A stretch of DNA of 64,000 nucleotides, taken from Tamarix chinensis (taxonomy: Eukaryota; Streptophyta; Magnoliopsida; Caryophyllales; Tamaricaceae). Below the pieces are notes generated by a model that was given only the letters and a program-made list of their open reading frames with translations, was not told where the DNA came from and did not search any database. This document shows positions 12,680 to 21,183 of this stretch, piece after piece; positions within the stretch are counted from its first letter, which is position 1; each line of letters opens with the position of its first letter. A program made the position numbers and the translations under genes. The stretch spans positions 91,590,132 to 91,654,131 of the forward strand of contig CM060174.1 in assembly GCA_030549775.1 (NCBI GenBank), given 5' to 3'.

Positions 12680-13745
12680 ACCTTAAATTTTTTCCTTTTT
12701 TCTTTTTTTTTTCCTTTCCTTTTTCTTTTCTTCTTTTTCTTTCTTTCTTTTTCTTCTTTCTTACGCGGTTGGGCCTGGACGCGGCCCAACCCACCGTCTT
12801 CTTTCTCTTCCCGCGGCCCAGCGCCGCTGGCATCTTTTGTGTACGCCCAAACACAACGTTTTTGTTTCTTTAATGATGAAACGACGCGCTCAGTTTAATG
12901 AAGGTAGAAACCGACGCCAACCGGCCCGGTTCTCCCTTTTTCTTTTCTTTTTCCCGGCCGACCGGTCCGCCTTCTTTCTTCTTCCTCCTTTCCCTGTCAT
13001 CGACGACGCTGCAACACTGGCCGCCATCAATGGCCTCTCCCGCTACGGTGATTAATACCGGCCGTTTCTTGCCTCATTTTCTTCCTCTTAACTCCTAGAA
13101 TAAATTGGCATAATTATTGCACGTTAAATCTCCCCCGTTTTCTCTCTCCTGGCGTGAGAAATTTGAACCACCCCAAAACGGACATCGAGCCATTACTGCC
13201 ACCGGCCACCCAAATTCTTGCACTTAATACCTCCCTGTCGAGCTTCAACACCCTATTATCTCATCTACCATCTATAAATAGCCTAATGGTAGGAGTTTTA
13301 GATTTTTTTTTCTTACCCGAAACCCTAATTGCAGGCTGCTACCACCGTGACTTTAGACGCTGTTACACCGCCGATAGCCAACCTCAGCACCACCGCCACA
13401 TCCCAAATTCTTCCCTGCAACGCCTTCTAGTTAACCAAACTATTTTCAACCTTTGATTCTTCTTGCATGGGCCTCCATAACCGTGCAAAGTTTGCTGCTA
13501 GTTTCGCCAGAATTTTACCCCGAAACCTTAAACCACCGTGTGCCGCCACCTTTGGCTGCACCACCACCATCATTTTGTTCCTCTCCTCCTGGGAAGCCAT
13601 AAACACCTCTTATCTCACCTCAATTCTCTCTATCTTTTTCCCAACATCCATCTTTCCCTCTTTTCTTCTATTTTTCCGGCCACCGCCGCCACCTCCGTTT
13701 ACCACCGCCTATGCCGCCTATCCCCACCAGCTTAAGGTTGAACCC
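12680..13745 (+). repeat. CT-rich tract inside LTR (level 4)
   Basis: C/T-rich + strand with interspersed GCCGCC and CACCACC runs, starting about 430 bp after the LTR start. The short open frames are low-complexity and mutually overlapping. It is equivalent in position to the tracts at 7690 and 10600. Confidence 0.55.
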
Positions 13746-13799
13746 TAGACCCTCTCAACCATTTTCCATATTATTATAAGCCTTGATTTAATTTATTTC

Positions 13800-14230
13800 A
13801 ATTATTTGCATATAAATACCATTATTATTATTATTTTTAATATTTATATTATTAATATGTTTTATTATTATTAGTAGTAGTATTATTGTTTTATTATTAT
13901 TTATGTTGAGGGCTAAAGCCTTATTGTATTTTAATTCGATTTTATTTTTATTCCTATTATTATTTCTTTTATTACTATTATTAATATTAATATGTTATAA
14001 GTATAATAATTATTATTATTTTATATTTCAAATTTATATTATTCTTATTCCATTATTATTAATGCAAATATTTTACCATTAGTATTGTTAATAATGTTAT
14101 TATTATTATTACTATTGTTATTATTATGATTATTATTATTATTATTATTGTTGTTATTATTATTTATATTCTCATTGATATTAGTTTTATTATCTTTGAT
14201 ATTATTATATTAGTATCATTATTATTATTA
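13800..14230. repeat. ATT-rich microsatellite region
   Basis: Imperfect (ATT)n with ATA and GTT variants, many uninterrupted stretches of four to eight units. It lies directly downstream of the CT-rich tract of the innermost LTR. Confidence 0.8.
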
Positions 14231-14739
14231 GGGTAAAGTCTTTAACCCTATATTATCAAGGTTTATAATTTCTCTATTATTTTTATGTCTTTAGCCAAGT
14301 TAGAATTTTGTTAAGGTTATTTTATTAGTATGTTATTATTTGGTCAAAGCCCTAAGGAGGCGTAGGAACGTGCTCCAAGACCGGTGTCGATTCAGGGAAG
14401 GGGTGCTAAGGCCTTTTATGTGCTTATGTGCATTATGTGCTTCGCATGCTATATATCCTATATTTATGATTATTAATTATTTTGTATGTGGTATGATATG
14501 GAGTTGAAGTATGTTTTTATATTTTTGTATGGCATATGTACTATATGTATGTGATGATATGTGTTGTGACCCTACAAGACATGCATGTGAGGATGTTGAT
14601 ATGATTTGTGCGGGGGAAAAGGATGAAAACTGAGGATGGAGAAAGAAGTGGGCCAAGAGATGTGAGTTGACCTAAGTATCTTAATGATTTATGGGTGGAA
14701 AAATAAAATGGGAAATGTAGGGTTTCGTGGGAGAGAATC

Positions 14740-15450
14740 TAACTTATGGTCTTGTATGGGAGAATCTAATTTGTAGTTATGAAAGGGGAGAATCTAATCA
14801 ATTGTATTATGTGGACAAATCTTTGGGTTTTATATGATTTGAATCTTTGGGTTGGTATGGATTGAATTTAGGGTTTTGTGTGAATGAATCTTTGGGTTTA
14901 ATATGGTTGAATGTAGGGTTTTGTAAGGATGAATCTTCAGTTTTATGTGATTTGAATCTGGGGTTTGGTAAGGATGAATGTTTGGTTGGTATGGATTGAA
15001 TTTAGGGTATTGTATGGCAGAATCTTGGGTTTTGTATGGTGGTATTAGGGTTGTGTGGTGGAGTTAGGGTTTTGCATGGGAGTTAATGATTGCATGGAAT
15101 TTAGGGTTTACATGAAAAGTTCGAATGGTTGCATGGGATGTGTAAAGTCTGCATGGGAGTAAAATTTACGTATGAAAAGTTAATTTGGGATGTAAGGAAG
15201 GTAATGTAAGCGTTGTTTGGGTATTTAAACACTTTGGATGGAAAATAATACGTGGAACATTATCTGGGTACGTAGGAGACGAAGCTAGGGTTTGGAGTGG
15301 CTAATTGTGAATTGCCGTGGTTAATTAAGGTTTGGAATGGCTAATTATGGTTGGTATGGTTAAATAGGGGTTGGAGTGGTTAATTATGGTTGTGGTGGTT
15401 GATTAAGGTTTGGTGTGGCTGCTTAAGGTTTTTGTTGTATCATGTGTTTT
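14740..15450 (+). repeat. Degenerate minisatellite (AATCTTTGGGTT / TTAGGGTTTTG / GGTTTGGAGTGG units)
   Basis: Up to about 15110 the sequence repeats blocks of the form GAATCTTTGGGTTTTATATG and GAATTTAGGGTTTTGTATGG. After about 15280 it repeats GGTTTGGAGTGGCTAATTATGG-like units. The units vary in length and sequence and lie wholly inside the innermost solo LTR. Confidence 0.6.
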
Positions 15451-15789
15451 TGGTGATTAAGGTGTAATTATGAGAATGGAATCGATGATTTGTGATGTGT
15501 GGAGGGTTAAAATAATTTGGGTGATGTGAGGTGGAGTAAGAGGAGATGTTAAGGCCTAAATTAGGGTTTTGGGATAAAACCCTAGAGTGAGATGTGAAGT
15601 AGAATTGGAGGATAAGTGTAAAGGGAGAGATTCATGCATGTCTAGGGTTTGGTGGTAGCACGTGTGTAATTGGTGAATAGAGTATGATGATGAATATGGA
15701 ATTTATGATTTATGATTCGTGCATGTGCATGGTGAAAGTCTTTGAATAAGATACTTAAGACATTAATCACGTAAAGTGGAAGATGTTGA

Positions 15790-16130
15790 GTCGGGCCCAG
15801 ACCCATCCACCGGCATAATAATGGCAGGGAATATTTCCCTCGCGACCGATCCACCGGCTAAAATAGTGGCAGGGCATGTACCTTCGCGACCGATCCACCG
15901 GCTATAATAGCGGGGGATCCCGATCTCAACAAAATCAAACCCTATAGTTGCTAAGACATGGGAAAGACACTAATAATTTACAGTGGAACACAGTATGAGA
16001 AGGGGCCAGACCGATCCATCGACATATAATAGTGGTAGGGTATGTTACCCTCGCGACCGATCTACCAACTAAAATAGTGGCAGGGTATGTTACCCTTGCG
16101 ACCGATCCGCCGGCTAAAATAGAGGGGTTC
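15790..16130 (+). repeat. Higher-order CCACCGGCTATAATAGTGG tandem repeat
   Basis: Two clusters of three units of roughly 45 bp. Each unit has the core GATCCACCGGCTAAAATAGTGG followed by GCAGGGTATGTTACCCTCGC or similar. Both clusters end in a GGGGTTCCCG- or GGGGATCCCG-type unit. They are separated by a spacer beginning near AAAGACACTAATAATTTACA. The same arrangement recurs at 18590-18935 in the enclosing LTR and at 1-95 in copy A. Confidence 0.7.
15826..15840 (+). other. Short perfect hairpin in the tandem unit
   Basis: AGGGAA-TAT-TTCCCT. The equivalent site in other units reads AGGGTA-TAT-TACCCT (3-17) and AGGGTA-TGT-TACCCT (16037-16051, 16082-16096). The stem is therefore kept by a compensatory A-T/T-A swap. 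Confidence 0.6.
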
Positions 16131-16337
16131 CCGTAATCGTATGGACTTGATAAAGAGTATGGTGTGAAAATATTTCGATAAAGGATTAATAAAGCAATTA
16201 ATCTAAACTATATTGGATCTTGGGTTTTTCACCTGTTCGTTCATTGTCTTTATGTTATTGTGTTAGTGATTATGCCCTATTATTATTCTGCATGGATTAT
16301 GTGCTTATGTGTTGGCCTTAGTGTTCGATTACCTTAC

Positions 16338-16356
16338 TCAGTACGTAGCGTACTGA
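16338..16356 (+). other. LTR hairpin 2 (perfect 8-bp stem)
   Basis: TCAGTACG-TAG-CGTACTGA, immediately followed by TCACCCCTTTCATGGG. The same position in copy A (283-301) gives 7 of 8 pairs, and at 63849-63866 a different perfect stem. Confidence 0.65.
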
Positions 16357-16374
16357 TCACCCCTTTCATGGGTG

Positions 16375-16394
16375 CTGCTCATTCCCACGAGTAG
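16375..16394 (+). other. LTR hairpin 3
   Basis: CTGCTC-(ATTCCCAC)-GAGTAG, six pairs including one G-U. Copy A has CTGCTC/GAGCAG (320-339) and the outer LTR has CTACTT/GAGTAG (23774-23793). Confidence 0.6.
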
Positions 16395-16713
16395 CATGCC
16401 CTTCTGACTTGTGAAGGTGGGCGAGACATCAGTTGGGGCTGAGTGTTGAGAATTTTTGGCTCGAAGTTTGAGTGTGGCCGTATTTTAGTCTTTATGCAAT
16501 TTTATTTCCTCCTATTATTTATTTTGTATTGGAGTTTTCCTCCTTGATTTATTACCTTGTATTGAGTATTTATCTTCTTTGATTTCGCACTCTGACCTCT
16601 AATTTATTATGGGTTATAAACGTTTATGCGTACTCTGATTTTAATGTATGATCTTTTGAGTTCTTTTATGAACCGTTGGTTTGAGTTTAATGTAAATCTT
16701 TTCTTAGCCTTAG

Positions 16714-16759
16714 CACTTGGTACTGGAACGGTCGGAGAGAACCGGTCTGGTACTAAGTG
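16714..16759 (+). other. LTR hairpin 1 (19-nt arms, 8-nt loop)
   Basis: Arms CACTTGGTACTGGAACGGT and ACCGGTCTGGTACTAAGTG enclose CGGAGAGA. Eighteen of nineteen positions can pair in RNA, three as G-U. The LTR end is 95 nt further on, after GTGGCGGTAAC and TTCCGCT. Confidence 0.75.
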
Positions 16760-17029
16760 TGGCGGTAACATGCCCATAATTCATAGGTTTTAAGTATTTC
16801 TATTTTAATTGCTTCCGCTTTAACAAAAAATTTAGTGAATTTTGGGGTGTTACATAGGGTCATTTTAGTAATATGTCTAATGTAAGAATGTGGCCTAATA
16901 TGTGTGGGTGCTAATGAGAATTATGTTGACTAATAATAGCTGGTGGAGTTGGATAATGAGAATGGAGCATTAATATTAATATTGTATGTAGTGAGAGTAT
17001 TTTAATAAAAGTGTTGTGATAAGGGAAAA

Positions 17030-17890
17030 TGGTAATTTTGTAAGTAAAAGGGTATTATGATAAATTTGGAAGTAAGGGGCAAATGATAATTATGTAAATA
17101 AAAGGGCGTTATGGTAAATTTGAAAGTAAGGGGCAAAATTGTAATTTTGTAAGTAAAATGGTATTATGGTAATATTGAGAAGGGTAAAATGGTAATATAC
17201 TAATAGAAAAGGGTAAATTGGTAATTACAAGGGTAAAATGGTAATTATAATAATGGAGAAAGGTAAATTGATAATTATAATAATGAAGAAGGGTAAATTG
17301 GTAATTATAATAATGGAGAAGGATAATTTGGTAATTTAACCAACTAAAGGGCAATTTGGTAATTTAACCAACTAAGGGTAATTTGGTAATTATCATAATG
17401 GAGAAGGGAAATTTAGTAATTATGATAATGGAGGAGGACAATTTGGTAATTTAACCAACTAAAGGATAATTTGGTAATTATGATAATGGAAAATGGCAAT
17501 ATGGTAATTTAACCAACCAAAGGGTAAATTGGTAATTATAATAATAGAAGGATAATTTGATAATTATGACAATGGAGAAGGACAATTCGGTAATTTAACC
17601 AACTAAAGGGTAATTTAGTAATTATGATAATAGAGAAGGGTAATTTGGTAATTTAACCAACTAAAGGGCAATTTGGTAATCTAACCAACCAAATAAGACA
17701 TCTGACAAGGGTAATAATTATGAAGGGCGATTGGTGATCTAATAAGTGTGGAAGATAACTTGGTAACCTAGATCGAGCAAGGGGTAATTTGGTAATTATG
17801 CAACATGGAGGGTAATATGGTAATTTGGCAAGTAAAGAAGGGATGACTTAATAATTATACAAGCAAAGGGTAATTTAGTAATTTTATAGA
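17030..17890 (+). repeat. Minisatellite of GGTAATTTGGTAA-type units
   Basis: Alternating units such as AAGGGTAAATTGGTAATTATAATAATGGAG and AAAGGGCAATTTGGTAATTTAACCAACT are repeated imperfectly for about 860 bp. The array belongs to the enclosing solo LTR (10285-19565). It starts about 170 bp after the insertion point of the inner LTR. One weak 81-codon minus-strand frame in it is an artefact of the repeat. Confidence 0.8.
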
Positions 17891-18589
17891 GATAAAAGGG
17901 GTAAATCAATAATTCGTATCTAATATATCGTCGGGATAACGGAGTTTCATAATAAGACTCAAGTAACACTGAATAGCAAGATAAGGGTATTTGACAATTA
18001 GTAAGTATCGCGAGAACAAATCCTAAATCGGAATTGGATGAGATAATGATGGCCTTAATAATTCCTCTAAGTTACCTTGGATAATCATATGAATGAGGAG
18101 TACCTAATGATATCAGAACAATCGAAAGTGAATAAGTATCTGATTATTGTACTTTTTCGTGATCACCTTAATCAAGACACTAATAATTAAAGTGAAATAC
18201 CTCAAGATCGGGAATGGTGGCTCTTTAGGGGTTGCTACCCTAAAGGTGTGGTTTAGCCCACGGTTATTTTAGTATTTGCTGGCGTGCCTTTGTGCCCCAA
18301 CCAGCCCCTATATCTTACTCTATCTAGCTCTACATACCTACTTAGGGGTATGCATACTTATGGATTAGGTGTCCTTGTCGGTAGGGTATTGAGTAGCTAT
18401 ATGCATCAGTATAACTAGGGTACCTTTGCGTCCCTGGGATGATAGTTGAAGGGTACTGAGTAGCTTGTATGCACTGGTGCAACTGGTGTACCTTTGTGTC
18501 CCGGGATCTTGATATCCCCTCCGAGGCAAATAAATGGAATTGTTGTGATGATTAAAAAGAAAAAAATACTAATCGTGAAAGTGAAAGAC

Positions 18590-18935
18590 TATTAGTCGGG
18601 GCAAGAGCGATTCACCAGCGATAATAGTGGCCAGGAGCCTTCTGCCCTGGTGACTGATCCACCGGCAATAATAGTGGTCAGGAGTGTTCTTTTTTGTATG
18701 TATTATGATCCGTCGACTATAATAGTGGGGTTCCCATACTCACATGGATATAATTAAATTATAGAAAATACTAATCACTTATAGTCGAATACCATGTGAG
18801 TCAGGGCCAGACCGATCCATCGGCAATAATAGTGGTAAGGAGCCTTTTGCCCTAGAGACTGATCCACCGGTAAATAATAGTGGTCAGGAGTGTTCTTCCT
18901 TGTATGTTTCTAGTCCGCCGACTATAATAGTGGGG
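18590..18935 (+). repeat. Higher-order CCACCGG tandem repeat (level 3 LTR)
   Basis: Two three-unit clusters with cores such as GATCCACCGGCAATAATAGTGG and spacers containing CAGGAGCCTTCTGCCCTG. Both end in a GTGGGGTTC...ACTCACATGG unit. The order and internal duplication match 15790-16130, though the spacers have diverged. Confidence 0.65.
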
Positions 18936-19193
18936 TTCTCGCACTCACATGGATATAATCCGAGAGATGATTGAATAATGATGGACTAATGGCTTAAGGC
19001 CCAAAAGTATTGATTGTACATTATGACCCATTAATATTTGGTGGACTTATTAAGTATGTGAATGTTGTGTATGCACATCTTATTATATATGTATATAGTT
19101 TTGTATCATGTGTTGCATTGCGGGCCTGCTTTTCAGTGTGTTTTAAGGGGTTACTCATTACCATAGTACTGAAGGGTTCCATTCGTAGGACTC

Positions 19194-19212
19194 CTGCCTA
19201 TTCAATGGGCAG
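19194..19212 (+). other. LTR hairpin 3 of the level 3 LTR
   Basis: CTGCCT-(ATTCAAT)-GGGCAG, six pairs with one U-G. It lies where copies at 320 and 16375 have CTGCTC-based stems. Confidence 0.5.
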
Positions 19213-19421
19213 TGTCCCTTGTGAGCAACGGGAAAGAGCATAAGGAATTATCCGAAATTTTAAGGTTTCACCCGTCTCTCTTTTAACCATGGTTTAAATA
19301 TAATTCATATTCTTGTAACCACCACTGGTGGATTCTATTCTTATAAATTGTTTACTGCGCTACTCTGATTTTAATATGGTTTGAAATTCTAGCAAATTCT
19401 ATCTCATTCTTTTAGCCTTAG

Positions 19422-19466
19422 CACATGGTATTGGAACGTTGGAGTAAATTGGTCTGGTACTAAGTG
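19422..19466 (+). other. LTR hairpin 1 of the level 3 LTR
   Basis: Arms CACATGGTATTGGAACGTT and ATTGGTCTGGTACTAAGTG with loop GGAGTAA. Sixteen of nineteen positions can pair, several as G-U. The LTR end is 99 nt downstream. Confidence 0.65.
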
Positions 19467-19565
19467 TAGTGGTAATATTCCCAAAATTTATATATTTTTA
19501 TTTTACTTCCGCTAACTCTCTTAATAAAACGAAAATTTTCAGTTGTAAAATTTGAGGGTGTTACA

Positions 19566-20112
19566 ATTGTTGTATGGTTCATGCCTTGTGCATATGTATG
19601 CTTTTTGGTTTTTATATGATAATGTGAAGTGTAGGTATACTACCTCTTGTAAGGTATTGTGATTTACTTAGTGTAAGGAAGTCATACTAATACTACTTTT
19701 GTAGATGACTATGTGAGGGCCATAGAGTGACATGAAACTTATAAGCACATGTAGGAAAAGTGGAGTCCTTGGAAAGAGTTTCCATTTTTTGAAGGAGCTT
19801 TTGGGTCTAAGAATTAGGACAAGTCAGAGTTGTACCTTCAATTGCTATAATCGGTTTTCCTTTAGACTCTTATGTCCCTTTTTGCACTTTGGATATACTG
19901 GTGTATTATGACATTTATTCATAATTCAATTATGTATTATTTCTATTTTTGTTGATTCACTCTAGTAATGTTTTGTTTTAACTTTAGCACTTGGTCTAAA
20001 AAAAGGCAAGGGAGCTAGACTTATGCTAAGTGTGGTGGTAACACCTAGTAATTTAGTAATTAATTCTTTTGTAAAGATAAAAATTTGTAGCTAGTGAAAT
20101 GGGGTTGTTAAA
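19566..20112 (+). mobile_element. Forward long LTR, 3' end (level 2, continues 7385-10279)
   Basis: After the ATTGT duplication the sequence continues as an LTR 3' end: AGCACTTGG...GCTAAGTGTGGTGGTAACACC, then a diverged terminus GGGGTTGTTA. Hairpin 1 is degraded here (19988-20032; only the basal pairs hold). Confidence 0.6.
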
Positions 20113-20115
20113 AGT

Positions 20116-20130
20116 TGGTATTAGAGCTTT
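20116..20130 (+). other. Primer-binding site, tRNA-Met type
   Basis: TGGTATTAGAGCTTT lies directly after the LTR end. It matches the plant LTR-element primer site TGGTATCAGAGC with one C-to-T change. It shows that 7385-20112 is a 5' LTR. Confidence 0.65.
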
Positions 20131-21183
20131 TGTTTTAAAATCCTCTCTTATGTTTTTGAAAGATTCCATTTACAAGTGTCTTGAAACCCAATTTAGTCCT
20201 ATAAGGATTGCAAAATAAGGGTTATCTTTTTACTGGTCTTAGTATTTGGAGTTATAATCCTAAGGTATTGTTGGTAAACTTTGGAATAGAGAGTTGAGTT
20301 TGATCTTGCTTGGAAGTTCAGGAAAATTTATTGATTGGGAGATGGTTTGGTTGATGAAATCTAAGTTGGATTGTTGTATCTTGTAGGATTCCTTAGAATG
20401 TGTCTTGGAGCATTAGAACTACCTATTTCACGCCTTAGGATATTTCTTGGTGAGGATATCCGATTCCACGTGAGGTGGCTAGCTGCAAAGTTAAGCCACA
20501 TGGTGGAAGAAGGCCAGTGCATTAAGCCTTATATGTTTTGATCTAACCACTTGTTGATGACTCTTCCTTTGGTGGAGCCATGTATTTTAGTAAGAGAAGT
20601 GTATAGGAATCTTTTTTTGATGAGCAACCCGCATCCTAAGTTGATGGAAGGTGAACATATCCTATTACATTACAATCAGTTAGCAAGAGAGTTGATCATG
20701 ATCGATAATGTCTGGAGACCTAGGATGGGAATACCGCCGAGTACTTCCCTAGATTATCCAAGTGAGTCGGATGAAGTGAATGGGGCTCCTTGGGTTCTAG
20801 AGAGAGATCAAATGATACTACATGAGGAGTGGTTCTAGAGGGTGATCTGTGATAGTTGGGCATTTGATGGTGCTATAGATTTGAGCCTTCAAGGTTTTGA
20901 TGGTGATGATTGATTTGAGATGGGTTTCGAGGTTTTTTTTAGGCATTCCATGCTTAAGGTTGATGTTAGGTGAATTCTTAGTAGGGTAGTGATTTATCAA
21001 TGTAGCATGCATAACCCTAGTGGATTTAATTTTTCTTTGATTTTGATGTTCTAACTATTATCATTGTAATGATAGTAAGCATGAATGTTGTTTGACCATC
21101 CGGTATGAATGTCAATACTCCTTGCAAGAGTATTTCATCAGGTAAATTTTTCAAGTTTACGTGATCCCTTAAATTAATTATTT
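20131..21183 (+). mobile_element. Internal remnant of the level 2 element, no recognisable gag-pol
   Basis: About 1 kb downstream of the primer site. It contains one 95-codon frame (20551-20838) that I do not recognise: no zinc knuckle, protease or reverse transcriptase motif. The sequence then gives way to minus-strand LTR sequence. ACAAG occurs at 7380-7384 and 21184-21188 and might be a TSD. However, the 3' LTR is missing and this pentamer is common nearby, so the boundary is tentative. Confidence 0.4.

Larger units (their letters stand above)
12252..16854 (+). mobile_element. Forward solo LTR of 4603 bp (level 4, innermost)
   Basis: It begins TGAAATGCCCCGAAAATTT and ends TTTTGGGGTGTTACA. 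Identical TAGGG pentamers flank it (12247-12251 and 16855-16859). No gag, protease, reverse transcriptase or integrase sequence and no primer site occur inside, so it is called a solo LTR. In order it holds a CT-rich tract (12680-13745), an ATT-rich microsatellite (13800-14230), degenerate minisatellites (14740-15450), CCACCGG repeat clusters (15790-16130), and hairpins at 16338, 16375 and 16714. Confidence 0.82.
10285..19565 (+). mobile_element. Forward solo LTR of 4.67 kb (level 3), interrupted at 12252-16859
   Basis: It begins TGTAATCATCCAAAA at 10285 and ends GAGGGTGTTACA at 19565. The 5 bp on each side are identical, ATTGT (10280-10284 and 19566-19570), a perfect LTR-element TSD. Subtracting the nested element and its TSD leaves 4673 bp. 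There is no primer site, polypurine tract or coding domain inside, so it is a solo LTR left by recombination between two LTRs, or a very small LTR-only unit. It contains a CT-rich tract (10600-11745), a GGTAATTTGGTAA minisatellite (17030-17890), two clusters of CCACCGG repeats (18590-18935) and the 3' hairpins. Confidence 0.8.

Noticed and set aside
14720..15110. Repeated TTTAGGG, the plant telomere motif
   Set aside because: The motif is embedded in longer, irregular units (GAATTTAGGGTTTTGTATGG) within a solo LTR and never runs in direct tandem; not an interstitial telomere array.
17109..17354. 81-codon minus-strand frame with YNYQFTLLHYYNYQF repeats
   Set aside because: Direct translation of the GGTAATTTGGTAA minisatellite.
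15790..18935. CRISPR-like regularly spaced repeats
   Set aside because: The units are degenerate, contiguous tandem repeats in a plant LTR, without unique spacers; CRISPR is not expected in nuclear plant DNA.
20551..20838. 95-codon + strand frame after the tRNA-Met primer site
   Set aside because: Not called a gene: no gag hallmark or other domain; kept only as part of the internal remnant.
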